Shown: positions 23,572-33,332, numbered from the stretch's first letter. The stretch is 42,422 nucleotides of DNA from Mucilaginibacter saanensis (GCF_014200575.1 NZ_JACHBZ010000027.1:1-42422), one strand, 5' to 3'. Notes: generated by a model from the sequence alone, not told the origin. Numbers and translations are program-made.

Positions 23572-24906
23572 TTAAAACTCAAAAGTTTCCATAAACTTGG
23601 TTGTAAAGTTACCAGCACGGAAATTAGGGTCCTGCAGTAATTTTAGATGGAAAGGTATAGTTGTTTTTACTCCCTCAATCACAAATTCACTTAACGCCCT
23701 TTCCATGGTGCTTAAGGCCTCATCGCGGGTTTGCGCTACGCAGATCACCTTGGCTATCATCGAGTCATAGTTGGGTGGTATTACGTAACCGGTATACACG
23801 TGTGTATCAATACGCACGCCGTGGCCGCCCGGTGAGTGGAAGTTGGTTATTTTACCTGGTGACGGGCGGAAATTATTGTAAGGGTCTTCGGCATTGATAC
23901 GGCACTCAATGGCATGCATGGTTGGCTCGTAGTTTTTGCCTGAGATAGGGATACCTGCTGCAACCTTGATCTGTTCTTTGATCAGGTCAAAATTAATTAC
24001 CTCTTCGGTAACCGGATGCTCTACCTGTATACGGGTATTCATTTCCATGAAGTAAAAGTTGCGGTCTTTGTCAACTAAAAACTCTACGGTACCGGCACCT
24101 TCGTACTTAACAGCTTTTGCGCCTTTTATGGCGGCGTCGCCCATTTTTTTACGAAGTTTTTCGGTCATGAAAGGCGATGGTGATTCCTCAACCAACTTCT
24201 GGTGGCGGCGTTGTATAGAACAATCGCGCTCAGAAAGGTGGCATACTTTACCATATTGGTCGCCCACTACCTGGATCTCGATGTGACGGGGATCCTGTAC
24301 GTATTTTTCAAGATAAAGGCCATCGTTACCAAAGGCCGCACCTGATTCGGCACGGGCAGAATCCCATGCGTTCTCAAACTCTTCATCTTTCCAAACAATA
24401 CGCATACCACGGCCGCCGCCACCGGCAGTAGCTTTAAGTATAACAGGATAGCCTATTTTATTAGCTATTGCAATACCTTGCTTTGTATCAGAAAGCAAGC
24501 CTTCAGATCCGGGAACGATAGGTACACCGGCTTTTTTCATGGTTTCTTTAGCCGAAGCCTTGTCACCCATTTTATTGATCTGATCGGCAGTGGCACCAAT
24601 AAATTTGATACCATAATCGGCACAGATAGCTGAGAATTTAGCATTTTCAGACAAAAAGCCATAACCCGGATGTATCGCATCAGCGTTAGTAAGCTCTGCA
24701 GCCGATATGATATTAGGAATATTTAAGTAAGAATCGCGGCTTGGAGGGGGGCCTATGCAAACAGCTTCGTCAGCAAAACGTACATGAAGGCTATCGCGGT
24801 CGGCAGTTGAATATACAGCTATGGTTTTAATACCCATCTCTTTACAGGTACGGATAATTCGCAGGGCAATTTCGCCCCGGTTAGCTATTAATATTTTTTT
24901 AAACAT
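23572..24906 (-). CDS. accC: Acetyl-CoA carboxylase, biotin carboxylase subunit
   Basis: The 444-residue protein starts [20 protein letters not shown] and carries the complete ATP-grasp biotin carboxylase: [23 protein letters not shown]-binding glycine-rich [49 protein letters not shown] and a C-terminal domain with ECRINAEDP. It carboxylates the biotin on AccB with ATP and bicarbonate, the first step of malonyl-CoA formation. It follows accB, but the 161-nt space between them is packed with repeats. The carboxyltransferase genes are not in the window. Confidence 0.97.
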   Translation of the reverse strand: MFKKILIANRGEIALRIIRTCKEMGIKTIAVYSTADRDSLHVRFADEAVCIGPPPSRDSYLNIPNIISAAELTNADAIHPGYGFLSENAKFSAICADYGIKFIGATADQINKMGDKASAKETMKKAGVPIVPGSEGLLSDTKQGIAIANKIGYPVILKATAGGGGRGMRIVWKDEEFENAWDSARAESGAAFGNDGLYLEKYVQDPRHIEIQVVGDQYGKVCHLSERDCSIQRRHQKLVEESPSPFMTEKLRKKMGDAAIKGAKAVKYEGAGTVEFLVDKDRNFYFMEMNTRIQVEHPVTEEVINFDLIKEQIKVAAGIPISGKNYEPTMHAIECRINAEDPYNNFRPSPGKITNFHSPGGHGVRIDTHVYTGYVIPPNYDSMIAKVICVAQTRDEALSTMERALSEFVIEGVKTTIPFHLKLLQDPNFRAGNFTTKFMETFEF

Positions 24907-25067
24907 CTTTTTTTAAATGTGCAGATTACAAATGTGCAAATATGCAGATGATAAATTAAGTTATGAAGATGTGCAAACTATAAATGTGCAGATGAATTAA
25001 AACTAATCATCTGCACATCTGAAATATGCATATCTGCACATCTGAAATATGCATATCTGCACAGCTA
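24907..25067. repeat. TGTGCAGATG-type repeat cluster between accB and accC
   Basis: The whole accB-accC space is made of related words. A 12-bp inverted repeat ATGTGCAGATGA/TCATCTGCACAT (24984-24995/25007-25018) is followed by two full copies of a 23-bp direct unit (25009-25031, 25032-25054) and a partial third. In the leftward mRNA it would fold into a hairpin between the two genes. Confidence 0.7.
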
Positions 25068-25544
25068 CTAAATAGGTTCTACTAAAAACAAAGGCTGGTC
25101 GTACTCAACCGGTGATGCATTATCAACCAGTATTTTTACTATACGACCTGAAATTTCTGATTCAATTTCATTAAAAAGCTTCATAGCTTCAATGATACAA
25201 ACCACGCTGCCGGTTTTTATTTCATCACCAACATTTACAAACAATGGTTTGTCAGGACTGGCCGAGCGATAGAATGTACCTATCATTGGCGATTTAATAG
25301 TAAGATACTTCGAAGTGTCCGGGCCTGCTACTGCAGGGGCCACTGGTTCTGCCGGTGCTGCTGCTACGGGAGCTGGCGGCAATACTGCCGGTGCTGTTTG
25401 CGCAGGTATGCTGGCATGAATAAGCTGCGGCTGTACCTCGTTAGTTTTTATAGTGATCTTAAAATCTTTTTGCTCAATTGACACTTCATTTACGCCTGAT
25501 TTTGAAACGAAACGAATAAGGTCCTGAATTTGTTTAATATCCAT
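25068..25544 (-). CDS. accB: Biotin carboxyl carrier protein of acetyl-CoA carboxylase
   Basis: The 158-residue protein has an N-terminal helical region (MDIKQIQDLIRFVSKSGVNE), a long Ala/Pro linker (about 40-75) and a C-terminal biotinyl domain (about 80-158). The biotin-accepting residue is Lys122 in CIIEAMKLFNEIE. This is the standard AccB layout. It carries carboxybiotin between AccC and the carboxyltransferase. It lies between fabH and accC on the same strand, but both flanking spaces (266 and 161 nt) hold repeats, unlike the tight spacing inside the rest of the cluster. Confidence 0.96.
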   Translation of the reverse strand: MDIKQIQDLIRFVSKSGVNEVSIEQKDFKITIKTNEVQPQLIHASIPAQTAPAVLPPAPVAAAPAEPVAPAVAGPDTSKYLTIKSPMIGTFYRSASPDKPLFVNVGDEIKTGSVVCIIEAMKLFNEIESEISGRIVKILVDNASPVEYDQPLFLVEPI

Positions 25545-25589
25545 ACTTAGGGATTGATTGGTTTTGGATAAAGTTTATTATCTAAGTTA

Positions 25590-25692
25590 TATGATAACGT
25601 GCAAACTGGCAATATGCAAATGTGCAGACTGCAAATGTGCAAATGTTTTTGTTAATTAATGCGTAGATATGCAAATATGCAGAGGTGCGCAT
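25590..25692. repeat. TGTGCAAATG-type repeat cluster between fabH and accB
   Basis: Words such as GTGCAAACTGGCAATATGCA, AATGTGCAGACTGCAAATG and GATATGCAAATATGCAGAGG recur here, clearly of the same kind as those between accB and accC. No gene is present in the 265-nt space. Confidence 0.6.
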
Positions 25693-25809
25693 TTTTTTAA
25701 TTGTTTTACTGTGTAAGCAAATTAACATTTATTAACAGGCAGATGTTTTAACTTTTTGTTGTATGCTGGTATTACAACCGGCAATGCTGAAAATTAATAC
25801 ACCGGCAAA

Positions 25810-26799
25810 TCAATAGGCCCATTTAATATAAACAGAACCCCAGGTAAACCCGCCGCCAAATGCAGCTAAAATCAGGTTGTCGCCTTTTTTAAATTTGTTT
25901 TCCCACTCCCACAAACATAGTGGTATGGTGCCATTGGTCGTGTTACCGTAGCGTTCAATATTAATAATTACTTTATCTGCGCTTAAGCCGGTACGGTTGG
26001 CAGTGGCATCAATGATGCGCTTATTGGCCTGGTGCGGTACCAGCCAGGCAATGTCATCGCCAACCAAATGATTGCGTTCCATTACCTCATGGGCTACATC
26101 GGCCATATTGGTTACGGCAAATTTAAATACCGCGGGGCCTTCCTGGTAAGCAAAGTGCTCACGGGCATCAACGGTTGCATGAGTTGCCGGTTTTACAGAG
26201 CCTCCGGCTTTTTGGTGCAGGTACTGGGCACCTGAGCCATCGCTTTTTAGGATAGCATCAATAATGCCGTTACCCTCGGTGTTTGGTTCAAGCAGTACTG
26301 CGCCGCAACCATCACCAAAAATAATGCAGGTAGCGCGGTCCTGGTAATTAACAATTGACGACATTTTGTCGCCACCGATTACCAGTACTTTTTTATGCTT
26401 GCCGCTTTCTATAAACTGGGCTCCTGTAGTAAGGCCGTAAATAAAGCCCGAACAGGCCGCCTGTAAATCAAAGCCCCATGCATTTACTGCACCAACTTTG
26501 TTAGCCAGTATATTGGCTGTTGCCGGGAAAGGCATATCAGGAGTAGTGGTGCAAAAAATAATCAGGTCAATTTCTTCGGCACCTATACCGCGTTTTTTTA
26601 ACAAACCGATTACCGCTGGAACTGCCAGATCAGATGTACCCAAGCCTTCGCCTTTTAATATACGACGCTCTTTAATGCCGGTTCTGCTTACAATCCATTC
26701 ATCATTTGTGTCAACCAGGGTTTCAAGCTCCTGGTTAGTTAAAATATAATCTGGAACGTAGCCGTGTACAGCAGTAATAGCGGCATGAATTTTACTCAT
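25810..26799 (-). CDS. fabH: Beta-ketoacyl-ACP synthase III
   Basis: The 329-residue protein is a full-length [26 protein letters not shown], the catalytic Cys116 in [12 protein letters not shown], the His of [13 protein letters not shown] and the Asn of [15 protein letters not shown], and the C-terminal [17 protein letters not shown]. It condenses acyl-CoA with malonyl-ACP to start fatty acid synthesis, taking malonyl units that depend on AccB/AccC. It follows plsX after 11 nt on the same strand. Confidence 0.97.
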   Translation of the reverse strand: MSKIHAAITAVHGYVPDYILTNQELETLVDTNDEWIVSRTGIKERRILKGEGLGTSDLAVPAVIGLLKKRGIGAEEIDLIIFCTTTPDMPFPATANILANKVGAVNAWGFDLQAACSGFIYGLTTGAQFIESGKHKKVLVIGGDKMSSIVNYQDRATCIIFGDGCGAVLLEPNTEGNGIIDAILKSDGSGAQYLHQKAGGSVKPATHATVDAREHFAYQEGPAVFKFAVTNMADVAHEVMERNHLVGDDIAWLVPHQANKRIIDATANRTGLSADKVIINIERYGNTTNGTIPLCLWEWENKFKKGDNLILAAFGGGFTWGSVYIKWAY

Positions 26800-26810
26800 C
26801 TTTTATTTTT

Positions 26811-27749
26811 TTACTGAAAAGCTTGTTTAATTTTATCAACCAGGCGGCTCTCAACCATGTTTTTTGATAAAAGCACCATGTTTTTAATAGCCTCCGGGCT
26901 CGAAATACCGTGACCTACAATTACGGGAGCATTTACACCCAGGATAGGGCTGCCACCGTATTGTTCATAGTTAAACCTGTCGAAAAATTCATCTTTTAGC
27001 TTCTTCTTTAATGTGATAACATAAAACGACTCTGCAAGCTTTAATATTACATTGCCTGTAAAACCGTCACATACAAAAACATCGGCCCCTTCACTAAACA
27101 GGTCACGTCCTTCAACGTTACCTACAAAGTTAAACAGCGATGTTTCTTTCATTAAAGGGTAAGTAGCCTGGCAAAGTATGTTGCCTTTTTCTTCCTCCTC
27201 ACCTATGTTCATGAGTGCTACGCGCGGGTTGTCAATATTATATACCGACTGCGCAAGCAAGCTGCCCAATACACCAAACTGCACCAGCACGTCTGGTTTA
27301 CAGTCGGCATTGGCACCTACATCCAACAAAATACCCAAACCTCCTTTAAGTTTGGGTACAATAGTAGTCATTGCCGGGCGTATAACGCCTGGAATGGTTT
27401 TTACACTGAACATGGCACCAACAAGCATAGCGCCGGTATTACCAGCTGATGCAAAGGCCTGAATGTGACCTTCTTTAAGCAGCTGAAAACCAACCGCGAT
27501 ACTTGAATCCGGCTTTTGAACAATAGCTTTTGTAGGGTGTTCGCCCATACCTATCACTTCGCTTGTATGCACAAATTCGAAATGATCCGGGCTTACATTA
27601 TTTTCCTGAAGAATACTGACAGTAAGATCTTTGTCGCCAATAAGCACCAATTTTTGGTCGGCAGCTAAAGCTTTATAAGCTTCGATTGCCCCTAAAACGG
27701 TTGCTTTGGGAGCAAAATCACCGCCCATAATATCTAAGCCAATCTTCAT
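26811..27749 (-). CDS. plsX: Phosphate acyltransferase PlsX
   Basis: This 312-residue protein starts MKIGLDIMGGDFAPKATVLG, the PlsX signature, and continues with the conserved ASAGNTGAMLVGA, LDVGANADCKPDVLVQF, MNIGEEEEKGN and CDGFTGNVILKLAES. It converts acyl-ACP to acyl-phosphate for phospholipid synthesis. It lies 16 nt after rpmF and 11 nt before fabH, in the conserved DUF177-rpmF-plsX-fabH order. Confidence 0.97.
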   Translation of the reverse strand: MKIGLDIMGGDFAPKATVLGAIEAYKALAADQKLVLIGDKDLTVSILQENNVSPDHFEFVHTSEVIGMGEHPTKAIVQKPDSSIAVGFQLLKEGHIQAFASAGNTGAMLVGAMFSVKTIPGVIRPAMTTIVPKLKGGLGILLDVGANADCKPDVLVQFGVLGSLLAQSVYNIDNPRVALMNIGEEEEKGNILCQATYPLMKETSLFNFVGNVEGRDLFSEGADVFVCDGFTGNVILKLAESFYVITLKKKLKDEFFDRFNYEQYGGSPILGVNAPVIVGHGISSPEAIKNMVLLSKNMVESRLVDKIKQAFQ

Positions 27750-27765
27750 TTTCAGAAAATTAAAC

Positions 27766-27957
27766 TTATGCTACAGCTGCTTTCTCTATCAGTAATTTAC
27801 CGTTGTAGTAAACGTTACCATCAACAGTATAAGCTCTGTGCGGTAAGTGGATAGCACCGGTAGTTTGGCAAGTAGTTAAAGATGGCGCTACAGCTTTGTA
27901 GTGTGTTCTACGCTTATCTCTTCTTGATTTGGATATTTTACGTTTTGGATGTGGCAT
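27766..27957 (-). CDS. rpmF: 50S ribosomal protein L32
   Basis: The 63-residue basic protein starts [20 protein letters not shown] and fits L32 length and sequence ([20 protein letters not shown]). Only one Cys of the two usual zinc-binding pairs is present, so this is a zinc-free L32. It lies between the DUF177 gene (15-nt gap) and plsX. Confidence 0.95.
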   Translation of the reverse strand: MPHPKRKISKSRRDKRRTHYKAVAPSLTTCQTTGAIHLPHRAYTVDGNVYYNGKLLIEKAAVA

Positions 27958-27972
27958 GATCCTGCTTTTTTG

Positions 27973-28497
27973 TTATTTATTTATTTTCTTGAGTACATCC
28001 CACCGTGGGTCTGTATGCTCGCTTTGTTCATCATTTGCCGAAAGGTTGTTTAACTTTTCAAGCATTTCCTTATCACAATATGCGGTGTTACCCTCATTGC
28101 TGCATACCGATATAAATGGCATAGCAACGTTTATGTATTCATATATTAACCCGGCAATATTGATCTCATGATCATTTTTGCTCAGGGTGATGATCTCATC
28201 ATCCTCGTCAATAACCTCGTCGCTAAACCTGGCAATCTGTTGTTCGGTAATATCCAGCGTTTGTGGATATTGTGCCAAACACCTGTCGCAGTTAGCATCA
28301 ACGGTGCCTTTGATCTGGAAGTTCAGGATCAGCATTGTTTCCTGTTTGTCCAATTCTACCTGGCATTGTAAGTTAGCCTTTTTAACCAGCGAATAGTCAA
28401 ATTCGTCAAAAAAAGCATCGTCAACAACATACTCAAACTGGTGTTTCCCCAGTTTGAGCCCCGTAAAAGGAATCGAATAATTTCTTAGCGATTTCAA
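27973..28497 (-). CDS. DUF177 (YceD-like) protein, TTG start
   Basis: From a TTG at 28497 the protein has 174 residues and begins MKSLRNYSIPFTGLKLGKHQ, the expected N-terminus of Bacteroidota DUF177 proteins. A TTG seven codons upstream lies inside the promoter and is rejected; there is no suitable ATG. The core includes IKGTVDANCDRCL and a CxxC pair, and the C-terminal end has EQSEHTDPRWDVLKKINK, the PRWxxLKK motif of the family. DUF177/YceD proteins have been linked to 23S rRNA accumulation and always travel with rpmF. It is the first gene of the leftward cluster. Confidence 0.9.
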   Translation of the reverse strand: MKSLRNYSIPFTGLKLGKHQFEYVVDDAFFDEFDYSLVKKANLQCQVELDKQETMLILNFQIKGTVDANCDRCLAQYPQTLDITEQQIARFSDEVIDEDDEIITLSKNDHEINIAGLIYEYINVAMPFISVCSNEGNTAYCDKEMLEKLNNLSANDEQSEHTDPRWDVLKKINK

Positions 28498-28515
28498 TGA
28501 GCAACAATTAGCCTG

Positions 28516-28523
28516 CAAATGTA
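28516..28523 (-). promoter_or_regulatory. -7 element of the DUF177-rpmF-plsX-fabH operon
   Basis: Leftward TACATTTG (28523-28516) matches TAnnTTTG. It puts the transcript start near 28509, which excludes the upstream TTG at 28518 as a start codon. No clear TTTG was found at 19-21 nt. Confidence 0.5.
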
Positions 28524-28980
28524 GGGGAAAAATACTACAATTGAAAACTGTTTTTTCAAAAATGTAAAATGCTGACGATTAAAGACTCTGCATCAATATG
28601 GAACCTCAAAATATTGGGTTTCGAATAACCAGCATACAAATATATACCAAATACCGTAATGGTCACTTAATTTTAATGTTTTATTAAGCCGCTGTTTACA
28701 GCCCTAAAGCTCTCGTTTTATTTGATCAGGCTTTGATCATTAAGGGGGATACGTATGAATAGCAGATCAGAAATTGTTTGAAGGGCCCCATCCGGCAGAC
28801 CTGTTTTTTCCGGCCAAAAACAGGTCTGCTTCTTCCTGGCTACCAACAACCCTTGTGAGGAAAAGAGGAGGGCATATCAATCTGTTGCATTTTAAGTTTA
28901 ATGGCATCCCATATCGCCAGCCGCGGCAGTTCAATGTTGCTGGCTTCTATTTTTTTGTGCTTTAAGCCTTTAGCTGAAGA
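28524..28980. other. Gene-free stretch with an isolated hairpin
   Basis: These 457 bases separate the DUF5009 gene from the DUF177 operon. They hold a perfect 14-bp hairpin at 28795-28829 (GCAGACCTGTTTTT with a 7-nt loop) that has no T tail on either side. Leftward and in frame with the DUF5009 stop there is an open stretch without start encoding KHKKIEASNIELPRLAIWDA and further residues up to a stop near 28842. No intact gene is seen. Confidence 0.4.
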
Positions 28981-30165
28981 CTATATTTTCAGTCTGATAT
29001 TAATTTTATCAAGCAGGCCTGTAAGCCAAACCATTACAAAGGCAAACACAATACATTTGATAAGGCCCCCCGTGCCTTGGCTTAAATACTCAGGATAGCC
29101 AATGTTGCTCATTTCATAAATGGGATAAAACAAAAACGGCACAATATAGCAGGTAAACGTATTGGTACCGGCCGGTTCAATAATCTTAAACCAGTTATAT
29201 TTATGCTTAAAATCAACCACAAAAATAAATATGGCATACATAATTAGGCTTATGCCTGTACAAATGAGCACCCATGAAGGGGTGTCACGTGCTTTTGAAA
29301 TGCCGCCACTAAAATAGCGCACTATAAAGCCCAGATTAAACAATATAATGGCCATGAGTATAAGGGCTGCCCAGAGCATTTTAAGTTCGTTATTGGCTTT
29401 AAGACGCATGTACAGCACCGATACAAACACCCCGGCCATAGTAAATGCCTGCATGGCCCCGTTGCCGGCAATCCATACATATCTTTGAAGGCCGCTTAAA
29501 AAATCGAGAAAACCGAAGTGGAAATCCATATTAAAGAACATGAAGAAGATCCAGGCGGCGGCCTGTATCCATAAATGCCCCTCTGAGTAATAGTATATTA
29601 ACGCACAAACCAGGTATGACCATCCAATGAGCCCCAATATACCCCACCACGTAAAATGCAGCCAGGTGTGGCCCGGGTCGCTGGTTTTGTATAGTACGGA
29701 CATAGCTATCAGTAAGGCAACGCCAAAGCCCTGGAGCAGGTAGCGTTTAAGTTTGGTGGTTTCTTTGCTGTAATCTAAAAATATAAAGAAGAAGCTAAAG
29801 GTTACCAGGCTTTCCCAAACAGGTTTTGGAAGGGCGGTGGTTACCTCGTTATAAGTTTCCATATTGGCATGGTAAAAGCCAATAAATACCAAAGCAAATG
29901 ACCTGCTTACTATGCGCGACAATAATTTGTAATTGCCGCGTTTTAACCTGTTTTGAAATGCAAATGGTATGGAAAGACCTACAATAAATAAAAACGCGGG
30001 GAAAATAGTGTCAGCAAGGCCCAGTGCATCAACGTTTTCGGCGGCATGTTTAAGCCAGTTAGGTGTATTTGGAATACCATCAAGGTCATTCACAAATATC
30101 ATCAGGAACATGGTTACGGCACGAAAAGCGTCTATCGAGCGGACACGACCAAAAAAATCATTCAT
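28981..30165 (-). CDS. DUF5009 / HGSNAT-like membrane protein
   Basis: The 394-residue protein has about ten membrane segments and the N-terminal signature RSIDAFRAVTMFLMIFVNDL followed by ADTIFPAFLFIVGLSIPFAF. This places it with the DUF5009/heparan-alpha-glucosaminide N-acetyltransferase-like (NagX) family. Eukaryotic relatives acetylate glucosamine across the lysosomal membrane; bacterial members are thought to modify sugars at the inner membrane, but few have been tested. It is leftward, downstream of pdxA with an 80-nt gap. Substrate unknown. Confidence 0.88.
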   Translation of the reverse strand: MNDFFGRVRSIDAFRAVTMFLMIFVNDLDGIPNTPNWLKHAAENVDALGLADTIFPAFLFIVGLSIPFAFQNRLKRGNYKLLSRIVSRSFALVFIGFYHANMETYNEVTTALPKPVWESLVTFSFFFIFLDYSKETTKLKRYLLQGFGVALLIAMSVLYKTSDPGHTWLHFTWWGILGLIGWSYLVCALIYYYSEGHLWIQAAAWIFFMFFNMDFHFGFLDFLSGLQRYVWIAGNGAMQAFTMAGVFVSVLYMRLKANNELKMLWAALILMAIILFNLGFIVRYFSGGISKARDTPSWVLICTGISLIMYAIFIFVVDFKHKYNWFKIIEPAGTNTFTCYIVPFLFYPIYEMSNIGYPEYLSQGTGGLIKCIVFAFVMVWLTGLLDKINIRLKI

Positions 30166-30246
30166 TAAACTTGTAAATGCATTATCTGAGCAAATGTTTT
30201 AATCTAACGTTAATTAAATTGAAACATTATTATTACAGAGCATATT

Positions 30247-31302
30247 TTAGTCCCTGTCGCGACTCAGTTTGGTAAACACCAGTGGGTTTTCATTCAGCTC
30301 TAATGTTTCGCGGCGGTGCTTTACAATATGTATTGCGGTAAATAATGCCTCACGGAATGATATCTCCGAAGCCAGGTTCTTGCCTGCAATATCATACGCG
30401 GTGCCATGGTCTGGCGAGGTACGTACAAAGCTCAAACCTGCAGTAAAATTAACTCCCGATTCAAAGGCTATTTGCTTAAAAGGAATTAAACCCTGGTCAT
30501 GATACATGGCCAGTACGGCGTCAAACTGTAAATAAGTTCCGTTTGCAAAAAAGCCGTCGGCCGGGTAGGGGCCAAAGGCCATAATGTCGTTATTGCGGGC
30601 CTCTTCAATAGCAGGTATAATGGTTTCTTTTTCTTCGCTGCCTATCAGTCCGTTATCGCTGGCATGTGGGTTTAGGCCAAGTACGGCAATTTTTGGTTTG
30701 CGTATCCAGAAATCGTTTTGCAGGCTATGGTTCATCAGCTTAAGTTTGGCCAGTATCTTTTCGGTAGTGATGCTTTCCGCAACTTTAGCAATAGGGATGT
30801 GGCCGGTAACCACACCAACCCGCAGCGTGTCGCTTACCAAAAACATCAGTGATTCGGCGGCGCCATCGCGTTGCTGCAAATATTCGGTATGCCCCGGAAA
30901 GTTAAATTGCTCACTTTGTATATTGTCTTTATTAATAGGCGCAGTAACCAGGGCATCAATATAACCCTCTTTTAAATCATAGGTTGCACGCTCCAGGGAT
31001 ATGAAAGCGTATTTGCCGCCTGCTTCGGTAACCACACCCGGCTCAATCTTTACGTCCTCTTCCCAGCAGTTGATCATGTTGGGTTTTTTATGCTGAACCT
31101 GTGATGGATCATTAATCACATGAAAATTAAGCTCATTAATATGAGTTGCACGGCGGTGGAATGACGCCACTTTGGTATGGCCATAAACAATAGGTGTACA
31201 ATAATCATAAATATGATTATCGGCCAGGGTTTTAAGAATAATTTCTAAACCTATGCCATTTACATCACCAATGCTTATACCTACTTTAATTTTTTCGCTC
31301 AT
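30247..31302 (-). CDS. pdxA: 4-hydroxythreonine-4-phosphate dehydrogenase
   Basis: The 351-residue protein is a full PdxA: VGISIGDVNGIGLEIILKTL at the start, ALVTAPINKDNIQSEQFNFP, FPGHTEYLQQRDG, the metal-binding GLNPHASDNGLIGSEE and MYHDQGLIPFKQIAFESGVN, and SPDHGTAYDIAGKN near the end. It oxidises 4-phosphohydroxythreonine in the DXP-dependent pathway to pyridoxal phosphate. The MocR-type regulator and PNPOx-like gene at 5.6-7.8 kb concern the same cofactor, but the loci are 23 kb apart. Confidence 0.96.
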   Translation of the reverse strand: MSEKIKVGISIGDVNGIGLEIILKTLADNHIYDYCTPIVYGHTKVASFHRRATHINELNFHVINDPSQVQHKKPNMINCWEEDVKIEPGVVTEAGGKYAFISLERATYDLKEGYIDALVTAPINKDNIQSEQFNFPGHTEYLQQRDGAAESLMFLVSDTLRVGVVTGHIPIAKVAESITTEKILAKLKLMNHSLQNDFWIRKPKIAVLGLNPHASDNGLIGSEEKETIIPAIEEARNNDIMAFGPYPADGFFANGTYLQFDAVLAMYHDQGLIPFKQIAFESGVNFTAGLSFVRTSPDHGTAYDIAGKNLASEISFREALFTAIHIVKHRRETLELNENPLVFTKLSRDRD

Positions 31303-31524
31303 GTTATTATTTATGATTACGCCGGTTTATTTTAGTGATTACACCGTTTTTTCGGTTGATCTCACTGATTATCACGGCTCTTGGTTTTACAATTATTAAT
31401 GCCTTTACTTCGGGCTTTCAGCTTTAAACTGTCAGCTTTTTTTACTGCAAATAAAAGATTTTAAGCTTATAGTTCCTGATTAAAGCACAAATATGACTTA
31501 ATTTGCTCAAATATTTGATTAATA

Positions 31525-32304
31525 ATGACGTTGGTTAGGGCAAAAAAACATTTAGGGCAGCATTTTCTTACTGATAAAAATATTGCCGCTAAAATTGTGG
31601 ACAGTTTGAAACCGGCTGACAGGTACCATCATGTACTGGAAGTAGGGCCGGGTATGGGTATCCTGTCTGATTTTTTATTGCAGAAACCGGAGTACGAGGT
31701 TTCGTTGATTGATATTGACGAGGAATCATACCAGTACCTGCAAAAAAAATATCCGCAATTGGGCGGCCGCCTTATTAATGCCGATTTCCTGGAGATGGAT
31801 TTTAAAGGTGTATTTGAAGGGGCTTTTGCCATTATTGGTAATTTCCCTTACAATATATCGTCACAAATACTCTTTAAGGTGTTGGATAACCGGCAGCAGG
31901 TAGTGGAGGTAGTAGGCATGTTTCAGAAAGAGGTGGCCGAACGCTGCGCTGCTAAACCCGGCAGTAAGGAGTACGGTATACTCAGCGTATTTTTGCAAGC
32001 TTATTACAAGGTGGAGTATTTATTTACGGTGAAAGCGGGTGTGTTTAATCCGCCGCCCAAAGTGCTTTCGGCCGTGATCAGGCTTACCCGCAACCAGGCC
32101 GAAACCCTGAACTGTGACGAAAAACTATTCTGGCAAATTGTAAAGGCGGGCTTTAACCAAAGGCGTAAAACCCTGCGCAACGCCATATCATCACTCATCA
32201 ATAAAGAAAAAATGACCGACAATACCACGCTTGACCTACGCGCCGAACGCCTGAGTGTGGAAGATTTTGTAAGGCTCACCAATGAGGTAATGGCTAACAG
32301 ATAG
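31525..32304 (+). CDS. rsmA: 16S rRNA (adenine1518/1519-N6)-dimethyltransferase
   Basis: The 259-residue protein has the KsgA/RsmA start KKHLGQHFLTDKNIAAKIVD, the SAM-binding VLEVGPGMGILSDFLL (about 39-54), the catalytic NFPYNISSQILFKVL (NLPY-type, here NFPY) and the C-terminal basic FNQRRKTLRNAIS. It dimethylates two adjacent adenosines at the end of 16S rRNA during small-subunit maturation. It is divergent from pdxA, a pairing (pdxA-rsmA) also found in other bacteria in another orientation. Confidence 0.96.
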   Translation: MTLVRAKKHLGQHFLTDKNIAAKIVDSLKPADRYHHVLEVGPGMGILSDFLLQKPEYEVSLIDIDEESYQYLQKKYPQLGGRLINADFLEMDFKGVFEGAFAIIGNFPYNISSQILFKVLDNRQQVVEVVGMFQKEVAERCAAKPGSKEYGILSVFLQAYYKVEYLFTVKAGVFNPPPKVLSAVIRLTRNQAETLNCDEKLFWQIVKAGFNQRRKTLRNAISSLINKEKMTDNTTLDLRAERLSVEDFVRLTNEVMANR

Positions 32305-32329
32305 GTTGGTATGCTGTGATTTGAAATTT

Positions 32330-32410
32330 TGTCATTCTGAACGGGTTGAAGAATCTGTTATGCAGAATGCCATAGCCTATTATATATTCTTCGCTTCGCT
32401 CAGGATGACA
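32330..32410. repeat. TGTCATnCTGA-family interspersed element, copy C
   Basis: The ends TGTCATTCTGA (32330-32340) and TCAGGATGACA (32400-32410) are inverted copies with one mismatch in eleven. The inside has TTGAAGAATCTGTT and TTCTTCGCTTCGC. It lies between the convergent rsmA and EcsC-like genes. Confidence 0.75.
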
Positions 32411-32509
32411 AGTTGCTCTTTAAAAGCACAAACAGGAGGCCTCGGCTACTGTTTGCGGGGTGCCTCGCACTGTTGCGGAACAGTAGTTTTGAAATAAATA
32501 TACCGACAA

Positions 32510-33070
32510 CTACACCACCTGTATCACCACAGGTTCACCTTGCATATTTTTAATGGAAATGGCCATGCGTTTTATGAACAGGTAATTGGCGGTGCCGCCA
32601 ATTACGGCGCCCACTACGGGTACCATTCTTTCGGCAGTGCGGGTGCCTAATACCATAAGCAGTTTTTCGGCTATGCCTTCCATCATGGTTTTAGTGATAG
32701 CTACACCTGCCTCTACCCGGAGCGATGTGGCTACCAGTCCCATAAACTCCTCGTACCCGATGTGGTAACTGCCCTTGTTATAGTACATAATGGCCATTGT
32801 GATTCTGAATTGTTGGGTAATCAGATTTGCAAAGTCAATTGGCATACCGGCAACTAGGGTAACCATACCACCGCTACCTGATATAACACCCGAGCCTGCG
32901 GCCATGTAGGCACACTGGTTAATAAACTTGTCGAGCCCTATAGTATCAACCCCTTTTTTAATCTTGAGCTGATCAATATGGTCAAATATCTGCTTAAAGC
33001 CATTGTTGGCCAGTTTTTCGGCCTGCACCCTGATGTCGGCACCAATTTTTTTAAATTTTATGAGTTTCAT
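32510..33070 (-). CDS. EcsC family protein
   Basis: The 186-residue protein shows the EcsC-like pattern: a helical start (GADIRVQAEKLANNGFKQIF), a Gly-rich hydrophobic stretch (AYMAAGSGVISGSGGMVTLV), then DFANLITQQFRITMAIMYYN and the C-terminal VPVVGAVIGGTANYLFIKRM. EcsC proteins are peripheral or partly membrane-embedded, linked to ABC transporter loci in some bacteria but of unknown function. It is leftward, convergent to rsmA. Confidence 0.75.
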   Translation of the reverse strand: MKLIKFKKIGADIRVQAEKLANNGFKQIFDHIDQLKIKKGVDTIGLDKFINQCAYMAAGSGVISGSGGMVTLVAGMPIDFANLITQQFRITMAIMYYNKGSYHIGYEEFMGLVATSLRVEAGVAITKTMMEGIAEKLLMVLGTRTAERMVPVVGAVIGGTANYLFIKRMAISIKNMQGEPVVIQVV

Positions 33071-33332
33071 TTGCCTGTTGGTTATTGGAGTAACAGCTTC
33101 CTTTTTAATACAGTACCATTCCCGTGCCAGTTTATAAAACCGCCAAAAACGTGCCGGGGTACCATAGTACTTATGGCAGTCAACAGTTCAGTAACAAGTT
33201 GGTTTTAACCGGTTAACGAGCTATGTTTCCACATAAATATATTTAAAGCGTAAAAATTATTCAATAGCGTAAAACTCAGACGGCTAATAGCCTGCGGTTT
33301 TGTAAATTCGCCCTTTAATAAAATAATGAACT

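Noticed and set aside
25009..25062. Possible short CRISPR array (23-bp direct units)
   Set aside because: The units are adjacent with no spacers, only two full copies exist, and no cas gene is present; it belongs to the intergenic repeat family.
31310..31450. GATTACnCCG and TTTCAGCTTTAAACTGTCAGC words as regulatory sites upstream of rsmA and pdxA
   Set aside because: Similar words recur at 15560, 28960 and 34300 in unrelated places, so they look like background intergenic repeats.
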